Source: Methyloligella solikamskensis
Lineage (GTDB): Bacteria > Pseudomonadota > Alphaproteobacteria > Rhizobiales > Methyloligellaceae
Assembly: GCF_042676065.1 (NCBI RefSeq)
Contig: NZ_JBHTJO010000001.1
Location: 310,001 to 374,000 of the forward strand
Reading direction: 5' to 3'
Length of the DNA stretch: 64,000 bases
The notes below the pieces were generated by a model, which saw only the letters and a program-made list of their open reading frames with translations, was not told where the DNA came from and made no database searches. The translations under genes and the position numbers were made by a program. Below, one piece after another: positions 15,904 to 22,810 of this stretch. Positions within the stretch are counted from its first letter, which is position 1; every line of letters begins with the position of its first letter.

Positions 15904-17949
15904 ATGACGGACAGCACATCCCATAATCGTCTCGGCGAAGAGACCAGCCCCTATCTGCTGCAGCATCGGGACAACCCTGTCCATTGGTGGGCGTGGGGCG
16001 ACGACGCGCTGGCCCACGCGAAAGAGACGGGCAAACCGATCCTCCTGTCGGTCGGCTACGCGGCCTGCCATTGGTGCCACGTCATGGCTCATGAGAGTTT
16101 CGAGGACGACGAGGTCGCCGCGGTCATGAACGAGCTCTTCGTCAACATCAAGGTCGATCGCGAAGAGCGGCCGGACGTCGACTCCGTCTACATGAGCGCA
16201 TTGCATCAGCTTGGCGAGCAGGGCGGGTGGCCGCTCACCATGTTCCTGACGCCGGATGGCGAGCCCTTCTGGGGCGGCACGTATTTCCCGAAGGAGCCGC
16301 GCTTCGGCCGGCCGGGCTTCACCCATGTGCTGAGGGAGATCGCGCGGATCTATTCAGAGGAACCGGACAAGATCCGGAAGAACGCCGAAGCGCTTAAGGA
16401 GCGGCTGCAGCCGGCAGCACCGCGCCAGGCAGGCGCACCGAACGAGCCGCTGCTGGAAGATCTTTCCACTCGCTTTCTGCAGGCGGTCGATCCCGACAAT
16501 GGCGGTCTCCAGGGCGCACCGAAATTTCCGCAAACACAGTTCTTCTCGTTCCTCTGGCGGACGGGTCTGCGCTACGGAAACAAGCAGTCGCAAACTGCCG
16601 TGCAGCTCACCCTGAACCACATCGCCCAAGGGGGCATCTACGATCATCTCGGCGGCGGCTTCGCCCGCTACACCGTGGACGACAAATGGCTCGTGCCGCA
16701 TTTCGAGAAAATGCTCTACGACAACGCCCTGCTGCTTGACCTCATGACCGAAGCCTGGCGCGAGACCAAGGCGCCGCTCTATGCCGCACGGATCGCGGAG
16801 ACGGTAGCCTGGCTGACGCGCGAGATGACCGTCGAGGGTGGAGGCTTCGCAGCATCGCTCGATGCGGACAGCGAAGGCGAGGAGGGCAAGTTCTACGTCT
16901 GGAGGAAGGACGAGATCGAAGAGGTTCTGGAGCCGGAAGAGGCGGCGCTATTTTGCGGCGTCTACGATGTGCGCGCGGGCGGCAACTGGGAAGGCAAGAC
17001 GATCCTCAATCGGCTCGACACCATCGAGCTGATGGATGACGGAACGGAAGCGAAGCTTGCCGAGATGCGCGCAAAGCTGTTCGCCAAGCGTGCCGAGCGT
17101 ATCCGGCCCGGCTTCGACGACAAGGTCCTCGCCGACTGGAACGGGCTGATGATCGCAAGCCTCGCCCGGGCCGGCGAGGCGTTCGGCAAGGACGACTGGA
17201 TCGAGGCCGCAGCCCGCGCCTTCGACTTCGTCTGCGAGCACATGGAGATCGACGGACGGCTCCTCCACGCCTATCGCGAGGGGAAGGCCAAGGCGCCGGC
17301 GGCGGCCGCCGACTACGCCAACATGATCGGCGCGGCTCTGGCACTCGCATCGATCACGGACGACGGCCAATATCTCGACAAGGCGAAGGGCTGGGTCGAG
17401 GTGCTCGATCGCCATTACTGGGCGGACGAGATGGCGGGCTACTACTTCGCCGCGGACGACACGACGGATCTGATCGTGCGGCCACTCAACGCTCATGACG
17501 ACGCGACGCCGAACGCCAACCCGACCATGATCGAAAATCTCATGGCGCTCTATCTCTGGACCGGCGAAGAGCGTTACCGGGAGAGGGCGGAAACGATCCT
17601 GAATTTCTTCTCGGGTGCCGCAGCGCAAAACGCCGTTGCCCATGCGGGTCTGCTCACCGCATCCCTCGATGTGATGGCACCGGCCCACGTCGTTCTGGTG
17701 GCGCCCGAGGACGGCGATGCGGAGGCTTTGCGCAATGCGCTGCGGGAGGTCTCGCTGCCAGGCGCTGTGGTGCAGGTGGTCGGGGAAAACGCGTCTCTGC
17801 CGGAGAGCTCTCCGGCTCACGGCAAGACTGCGGTGGACGGCAAGCCGACCGCTTATGTCTGCGTCGGGCCGCTCTGCTCGCCGCCCGTGACCGCGCCGGA
17901 GAAGCTCGCCGAGGCCATCAAGGCTGCGCGGGAAGTGCGCCCGGTCTAG
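15904..17949 (+). CDS. DUF255 thioredoxin-domain protein (YyaL/SPATA20 family)
   Basis: The 681-residue protein has an N-terminal thioredoxin-like domain (about 1-170), opening with NRLGEETSPYLLQHRDNPV and carrying the CHWC redox-type motif in GYAACHWCHVMAHESF. A long alpha/alpha-barrel part follows, with FEKMLYDNALLL, SLDADSEGEEGKFYVW and LADWNGLMIASLARAGE. This is the conserved layout of the YyaL/SPATA20 family. Its biochemical role is not established. It starts an accessory block next to mnmE and is transcribed away from it, towards the peroxiredoxin-ArsR pair 95 bp downstream. A redox role would fit the neighbours. Confidence 0.9.
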   Translation: MTDSTSHNRLGEETSPYLLQHRDNPVHWWAWGDDALAHAKETGKPILLSVGYAACHWCHVMAHESFEDDEVAAVMNELFVNIKVDREERPDVDSVYMSALHQLGEQGGWPLTMFLTPDGEPFWGGTYFPKEPRFGRPGFTHVLREIARIYSEEPDKIRKNAEALKERLQPAAPRQAGAPNEPLLEDLSTRFLQAVDPDNGGLQGAPKFPQTQFFSFLWRTGLRYGNKQSQTAVQLTLNHIAQGGIYDHLGGGFARYTVDDKWLVPHFEKMLYDNALLLDLMTEAWRETKAPLYAARIAETVAWLTREMTVEGGGFAASLDADSEGEEGKFYVWRKDEIEEVLEPEEAALFCGVYDVRAGGNWEGKTILNRLDTIELMDDGTEAKLAEMRAKLFAKRAERIRPGFDDKVLADWNGLMIASLARAGEAFGKDDWIEAAARAFDFVCEHMEIDGRLLHAYREGKAKAPAAAADYANMIGAALALASITDDGQYLDKAKGWVEVLDRHYWADEMAGYYFAADDTTDLIVRPLNAHDDATPNANPTMIENLMALYLWTGEERYRERAETILNFFSGAAAQNAVAHAGLLTASLDVMAPAHVVLVAPEDGDAEALRNALREVSLPGAVVQVVGENASLPESSPAHGKTAVDGKPTAYVCVGPLCSPPVTAPEKLAEAIKAAREVRPV

Positions 17950-18016
17950 CGTCTCGGGAGCGCTACCGGATTTCTTCGCTTAACGAATGTGGAAAGCGTC
18001 GGTCTGACTTGCGCAG

Positions 18017-18046
18017 ATCACGAAGTGATGCCATGCATCGTGCATG
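18017..18046. promoter_or_regulatory. Paired palindromes at the peroxiredoxin start
   Basis: Two short inverted repeats sit side by side: ATCAC-GAA-GTGAT (18017-18029) and CATGCA-TCG-TGCATG (18032-18046). The second includes the ATG of the peroxiredoxin gene. They could be operators for the co-encoded ArsR repressor or an mRNA hairpin that hides the start codon. No Shine-Dalgarno sequence is present. Confidence 0.35.
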
Positions 18047-18700
18047 ACAGACGCTTCCGACGAACAGCTCGTCCTCCAGCCACCGAGACCGCTTCGCATC
18101 GGCGATGCGGTGCCAAGCTTCACCGCCCGGTCGACGGCCGGCGAAATCTCCTTCGACGATTACCGCGGACGCTGGCTGCTGTTCTTTTCCCACCCGGCCG
18201 ACTTCACCCCGGTCTGCACCAGCGAGTTCGTCAGCATCGCGCGCGCAGCCGACAAGTTCGCCGAGCTCGACTGCGCGCTGCTCGGTCTCTCCGTCGACAG
18301 CCTCTATTCCCACGTGGCCTGGCTGAAGGCGATCGAGGAAGGCTTCGGCGTGACCATTCCGTTCCCGCTGATCGAGGATCCGTCCATGGCGATTGCACGC
18401 GCCTACGGCATGCTCGATGCGACGGCTCAGGATACGTCGACGGTTCGCGCGAGCTACTTCATCGATCCCGACGGGATCATCCGGGCAATGACCTGGTACC
18501 CGCTGGAGATCGGCCGTTCCGTGGATGAGATGCTACGGACCATCGCGGCACTGCAGCGGACGGCTGGCGGGGACGTCGTCGCGCCGGCCGACTGGCAGCC
18601 CGGCGACGATCTGCTCTATCCAGCCATGCCGACCATGAGCGATGCGCATCTCGGCGGGGAGTCGCCGACCTGGTTCTGCCGCAAGCGGGAAAGCGAATGA
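18044..18700 (+). CDS. Peroxiredoxin (AhpC/TSA family)
   Basis: The 218-residue protein reduces peroxides or persulfide-type species through a cysteine sulfenate. The active site is PADFTPVCTSEF with Thr55 and the peroxidatic Cys58. The arginine that normally completes the site is probably in STVRASYFIDPDG. The C-terminal region resembles the long Prx6-like class (PADWQPGDDLLYPAM). A cysteine six residues from the end (Cys212) could act as a resolving residue. No Shine-Dalgarno is seen before the ATG and no better in-frame start exists nearby. Its stop overlaps the arsR start (ATGA), so the two are coupled. Confidence 0.87.
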   Translation: MTDASDEQLVLQPPRPLRIGDAVPSFTARSTAGEISFDDYRGRWLLFFSHPADFTPVCTSEFVSIARAADKFAELDCALLGLSVDSLYSHVAWLKAIEEGFGVTIPFPLIEDPSMAIARAYGMLDATAQDTSTVRASYFIDPDGIIRAMTWYPLEIGRSVDEMLRTIAALQRTAGGDVVAPADWQPGDDLLYPAMPTMSDAHLGGESPTWFCRKRESE

Positions 18701-19083
18701 GCAGCGAGGGGTTCGACAGGAAGAGTGTGACCGAGGCGGCCGAGCGTTTGAAGATCTTCGCCCAGCCCCAGCGGCTGATGATCCTCGCCTGCCTGATCGG
18801 TGCCGAACGCCATGTGGGGGAAATCGACGAGATCACCGGCATCGGACAGCCTGCGCTCAGCCAGAAGCTCGCCGAGCTTCGCAAGGCGGGGCTGGTCACG
18901 GGACAGCGGATCGCCAAGCAGGTGCATTACCGACTGGCGAGCGAGAGCGTCGCGCTAACAGTGAAGCGGGTCATGGCCAGCGTGGACGGTCCGGCGGGAC
19001 CAGCGCGCATCACGACAACGCCGCGGGCCACCCCGACCGACTCCAAGCAGGCCGGCGCGGCGCGCTTCGCCAAGATCGGCTAG
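18697..19083 (+). CDS. ArsR/SmtB-family transcriptional regulator
   Basis: The 128-residue protein has a winged helix-turn-helix typical of ArsR: LKIFAQPQRLMILACLI, GEIDEITGIGQPALSQKLAELRKAGLV, then a wing with QRIAKQVHYRL. It sits in a sulfide-oxidation cluster, so it invites comparison with the persulfide sensors BigR, SqrR and YgaV. Those use two cysteines; here only Cys32 is present and the C-terminal half has none. The last 35 residues are a low-complexity basic tail. It is coupled to the peroxiredoxin and converges on the TSUP gene, 20 bp away. The inducer is not predictable from the sequence. Confidence 0.88.
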   Translation: MSSEGFDRKSVTEAAERLKIFAQPQRLMILACLIGAERHVGEIDEITGIGQPALSQKLAELRKAGLVTGQRIAKQVHYRLASESVALTVKRVMASVDGPAGPARITTTPRATPTDSKQAGAARFAKIG

Positions 19084-19103
19084 CGCGGCCCGGCGGCCAG
19101 CTC

Positions 19104-19883
19104 TTACATCACCAGAGTTTCGAAGAGCATGTAGCCGGCGACCGCGAAGACGAGACCGGCGAAGGCGATGTTCAGCGCACCCTTACGCAGGGAGAGTGCA
19201 CGGGCCGCCACGGCGCCGGCCAGACCGCCTACCACACCCCCCAGAATGAAGACGGCCGCGAGGGGCCAGTCGACCATGTCGGAGAGAGCGTAGTTGAAGG
19301 CGGTGGTCAGACCGAAGGCGGTGACCGCCACGAGGGACGAGCCCACGGCATAAAGCGTCGGCATGCCGGTCGAAGCGACCAGCCCAGGCACGATGAGGAA
19401 GCCGCCGCCGATGCCGAAGAAACCGGAGAGAGTTCCCGTCATGGCGCCGTAGCTCAGCACCTTCGGCATCTTGTCGACACCGCACTGGGCACCGGCGTCT
19501 CCGGTGTGGCTGCGCTTCACCAGCATCATGACGGCTACGGCAATCATCAGCAGGGCGAAGACGATCAGAAGCTTCTGCCCGTCGACCACCTTGCTGATGG
19601 AGGAGCCGATCAGTGCGCCGAAGATTCCGGCTGCGCTGAACACCAGCCCGCAGCGCCACTTCACATGGCCGTGGCGGGCGTGGTTGGCGAGATTGGCCGC
19701 GGCGCTCACGGCGACGGCCAGGGCGCTGGTGCCGATCGCAAGATGAGGATCGGGCACCTGCACCAGATAGACGATCAGCGGCACGGCGAGGATCGACCCG
19801 CCGCCACCGAACAGACCGAGGGTGAAGCCGACCAGGGCGCCGGAGCCGGCGCCGAGGGCGTATTGCAGTGGATCGAGCATCAT
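19104..19883 (-). CDS. TSUP/TauE/SafE-family membrane transporter
   Basis: This is a polytopic inner-membrane protein of 259 residues with about eight hydrophobic segments. The two half-repeats each carry the family glycine motif: GLFGGGGSILAVPLIVYL and FFGIGGGFLIVPGLVAS. The family moves sulfite, sulfoacetate, thiosulfate or related anions. Two adjacent ATG codons (19883 and 19880) compete as the start; a much longer frame upstream is shadow sequence. It is the last gene of the persulfide dioxygenase-SQR-TSUP run, 41 bp after SQR. Sulfite or thiosulfate export is therefore the reasonable inference. Confidence 0.88.
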   Translation of the reverse strand: MMLDPLQYALGAGSGALVGFTLGLFGGGGSILAVPLIVYLVQVPDPHLAIGTSALAVAVSAAANLANHARHGHVKWRCGLVFSAAGIFGALIGSSISKVVDGQKLLIVFALLMIAVAVMMLVKRSHTGDAGAQCGVDKMPKVLSYGAMTGTLSGFFGIGGGFLIVPGLVASTGMPTLYAVGSSLVAVTAFGLTTAFNYALSDMVDWPLAAVFILGGVVGGLAGAVAARALSLRKGALNIAFAGLVFAVAGYMLFETLVM

Positions 19884-19924
19884 GGCTTTTGCCGCCGTCG
19901 TTTCGAGGGGGAGGGAGGCGGCCG

Positions 19925-21616
19925 TTAGGCCGCCTCGTTTTCCGGCTGCTTGAAGCTCGGCTTGGCCATGGGCTCGCGTCCTTTCAGCATCGCCTTCCAG
20001 TAGATCGACGGGAGCACCCGCTCCTTCAGAAGCCAGGCCATGTGGGACGGCTTCAGATCGTCGATGAACCATTTGGGGAAGCTCGGGACGCGACGACCGC
20101 CATAGGCGAACTCGGCGAGGATGACCTTGCCGCGCTCCACCGTGAGCGGGCAGGAGCCGTAGCCGTCGTAGATCGCGTCCGCCGTCTGGCGGCCGTAGCC
20201 CATATCCCTCAGCACGTTCGCTGCCACGACCGGCGCCTGCTTGCGAGCGGCCGCTGCTGTCTTGGCGTTGGAGGTGCCGGCAACATCGCCGAGCCCGTAG
20301 ATATCGGGATACTTCGCGTGGCGGAGCGTCGCCGGGTCCACGTCGAGCCAACCCGCCTCATTGGCGAGCGGCGAGACGCGCACGAAGTCCGGCGCCGTCT
20401 GGGGCGGGACGACATGGATCATGTCGAAGTCGCGCTCGACGATCTTCGTGTTGCCCTCGGCGTCGGTGGTCTCGAACCAAGCCTTCTTGGCCGGCCCGTC
20501 GATGCGGACCAGCTTGTGGCCGAAGGAGAGGTCGATACCGTAAGCCTTCACATACTCCATCAGCGAGGGCACGTAGTCGGCGACGCCGAACAGGCTCGGC
20601 CCGGCATTGAGGAACTCGACCTCAGTGTTCTCCAGCACGCCATTGCGGCGCCACTCGTCGCAGGAGAGATACATCGCCTTCTGTGGGGCGCCGGCACATT
20701 TGATCGGCATGGGCGGCTGGGTGAACAGCGCCTTGCCGCCGCGGAAGCTGTGCACCAGCTCCCAGGTGTAGGGCGCCAGATCGTAGCGATAGTTGGAGGT
20801 CACGCCGTTCCGGCCGATGGTCTCCTCCAGACCTTCAATGCCGGCCCAGTCTAGCTTGAGGCCGGGCGCCACGATCAGCTTGCCGTAGCGGACCACACGG
20901 CAGCCTTCCAGGATGACCGCGTGCTCCTCGGGCTCGAAGGCAGCAACCGCCGCCTTGATCCACTTCACGCCGTCGGGGAGAAGGGTCGCGAAATCCCGGC
21001 GCGTGTAGGTGGGATCGAAGACGCCGCCGCCCACCAGGGTCCAGCCCGGCTGGTAGTAGTGGATGTCGGCCGGCTCGATGATGGCGATGTCGAGATCGCT
21101 CTGACGTGCCAGCAGGCTGGCCGCAGCCGAAATGCCGCCGGCGCCACCGCCGACGATGACGATGTCGTGGTAGGGCGCATCGCCTTCGACGGGAACGCGG
21201 CCGCCATTGGCGATGCGCTTCACCGCACCGGAGAGGTCGTAACCCGCCTGGCGCGCCCGCTCCAGGATCTCAGGCAGGGGCCGGGCACCCGCCTCGGACA
21301 GAGCCCACAAAGTGGCGGTACGGGTGCCGGAGCGGCAATAGCCCAGCACGGGCTTCGGCAGGGCGGCCATGGCCGCACCGAAAGCGGCCGCCGATTCATC
21401 GCTCACCTTGCCGCTATCGACGGGGATATAAACCGCCTCGAGACCCTCTTTCCGGGCGGCGGCTTCCACCTCAGGGAAGGTCGGCTGGTCGACGCCTTCG
21501 CCGTCCGGCCGGTTCACGATGATGGACCGGAAGCCAGCCTCCTTGAGCGCGGCAATATCGTCGAGCGCGATCTGGGGGCTGACGGAGAGCTGTTCTGTAA
21601 GCTTCTTTATTTGCAT
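19925..21616 (-). CDS. DUF442 sulfurtransferase-like domain fused to sulfide:quinone oxidoreductase
   Basis: The 563-residue fusion has two parts. Residues 1-110 form a DUF442/TIGR01244-type rhodanese-like or phosphatase-like domain with the loop YCRSGTRTATLW (Cys94). From about residue 150 there is a type II sulfide:quinone oxidoreductase with the FAD motif DIVIVGGGAGGISAA, a redox cysteine in PIKCAGAPQKAMYLSC (Cys307) and a second in YGSCPLT (Cys489). The second FAD motif is DIYGLGDVAGTSNAKTAAA. SQR oxidises sulfide at the membrane and passes electrons to quinone; the N-terminal domain could accept the sulfane sulfur. The gene lies between the persulfide dioxygenase and the TSUP transporter. 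A frame shift is excluded because the frame is continuous through the junction. Confidence 0.9.
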   Translation of the reverse strand: MQIKKLTEQLSVSPQIALDDIAALKEAGFRSIIVNRPDGEGVDQPTFPEVEAAARKEGLEAVYIPVDSGKVSDESAAAFGAAMAALPKPVLGYCRSGTRTATLWALSEAGARPLPEILERARQAGYDLSGAVKRIANGGRVPVEGDAPYHDIVIVGGGAGGISAAASLLARQSDLDIAIIEPADIHYYQPGWTLVGGGVFDPTYTRRDFATLLPDGVKWIKAAVAAFEPEEHAVILEGCRVVRYGKLIVAPGLKLDWAGIEGLEETIGRNGVTSNYRYDLAPYTWELVHSFRGGKALFTQPPMPIKCAGAPQKAMYLSCDEWRRNGVLENTEVEFLNAGPSLFGVADYVPSLMEYVKAYGIDLSFGHKLVRIDGPAKKAWFETTDAEGNTKIVERDFDMIHVVPPQTAPDFVRVSPLANEAGWLDVDPATLRHAKYPDIYGLGDVAGTSNAKTAAAARKQAPVVAANVLRDMGYGRQTADAIYDGYGSCPLTVERGKVILAEFAYGGRRVPSFPKWFIDDLKPSHMAWLLKERVLPSIYWKAMLKGREPMAKPSFKQPENEAA

Positions 21617-21686
21617 GGGGGAGTCTCCTCCTGACGGCGGCAGCCTCGGCGCGGCTTGCGCGCCGAGGGGATCTGCCGGGATCGGT

Positions 21687-22553
21687 TTAGAGCTGGTTGA
21701 GGGGGACCTTCAGGTAGCGGCGGCCATCGGGTTCCGCTTTCGGCAATTCGCCGGCCTTCATGTTCACCTGCAGGGACGGAATGATCAGCTTCGGCATATC
21801 GAGGGTCGCATCGCGCGCCGTGCGCATGGCGACGAACTCGTCCTCTGAGATGCCGTCGCGCACATGGATGTTGTGCTCGCGCTGCTCCGCCACCGTGGTC
21901 TCGTTGAGGATGTCCCGCCCGTTGGGGCCGTAGTCGTGGCACATGAAGAGGCGGGTCTCCGGCGGCAGGGCCAGGACCTTCTTCATGGAACGATAAAGCG
22001 TCCGGGCATCGCCGCCGGGGAAGTCGGCCCGGGCCGAGCCGCTATCGGGCATGAACAGAGTGTCGCCGACGAAGGCCGCATCACCGATCACATAGGTCAT
22101 GCACGCGGGCGTGTGGCCGGGGGTGTGAAGGACATGGGCCTCCATCTTACCGATGGAGAACGTGTCGCCGTCTTCGAAAAGGCGATCGAACTGAGAGCCG
22201 TCGCGCTGGAACTCCGTGCCCTCGTTGAAGACCTTCCCGAAGGTGTCCTGAACGATGCGGATATTGGAACCGATGGCGATCTTGCCGCCCACCGCGTCCT
22301 GAATGTAGGGCGCCGCGGAGAGATGATCGGCATGGACATGGGTCTCGAGCAGCCACTCGACCTTCAGCCCGTGCTCCTTCACGAAAGCGATGATCTTGTC
22401 GGCGGAGTCGTAGGCGATGTGGCCCGATGCGTAATCGAAATCGAGAACGCTATCGATGACGGCACATGCGTTGCTGTCGGGATCCTGCACCACATAGGAG
22501 AACGTATTGGTGGGCGGATCGAAAAACGTGGTGACGATCGGATGATTGGACAT
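21687..22553 (-). CDS. Persulfide dioxygenase (ETHE1/Blh-like metallo-beta-lactamase fold)
   Basis: The 288-residue enzyme belongs to the metallo-beta-lactamase superfamily. The motif ETHVHADHLSA supplies His72, His74, Asp76 and His77; HTPGHTPACMTYVIGD, VGDTLFM and the final MCHDYGPNGR complete the mononuclear-iron pattern of ETHE1-type persulfide dioxygenases. These convert glutathione persulfide plus oxygen to sulfite. GGAGGA sits 6 nt before the ATG at 22553, which fixes this start over upstream alternatives. It is the first gene of the run PDO-SQR-TSUP. Unlike the Blh proteins, it has no DUF442 domain of its own; that domain is on the SQR. Confidence 0.9.
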   Translation of the reverse strand: MSNHPIVTTFFDPPTNTFSYVVQDPDSNACAVIDSVLDFDYASGHIAYDSADKIIAFVKEHGLKVEWLLETHVHADHLSAAPYIQDAVGGKIAIGSNIRIVQDTFGKVFNEGTEFQRDGSQFDRLFEDGDTFSIGKMEAHVLHTPGHTPACMTYVIGDAAFVGDTLFMPDSGSARADFPGGDARTLYRSMKKVLALPPETRLFMCHDYGPNGRDILNETTVAEQREHNIHVRDGISEDEFVAMRTARDATLDMPKLIIPSLQVNMKAGELPKAEPDGRRYLKVPLNQL

Positions 22554-22810
22554 GCATTCCTCCATGAGGGACGGCTCTGATCCGGGTTTCAACGCTCGAT
22601 TTCCCATTTCTGCAGGTGAGAAACCCTTGGATTACCGTATTTTCCCAGTCGTGAAGGCCGCAATATAACTCTATTACGCTACTCTGTATATATTTCTTTC
22701 GTTAGTTACAGTCTTTCGCAATTAATAGCACGCGCCCAAGCGGGCGCACCACCTCCGCAAGGCGGCAAAGGTTTCCGATCGTTGCTGAAGGAATTGGCGA
22801 AGTCGCGCGG

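Noticed and set aside
19884..20351. Upstream extension of the TSUP frame
   Set aside because: The sequence is low-complexity arginine-rich and lies in a shadow frame of the SQR gene.
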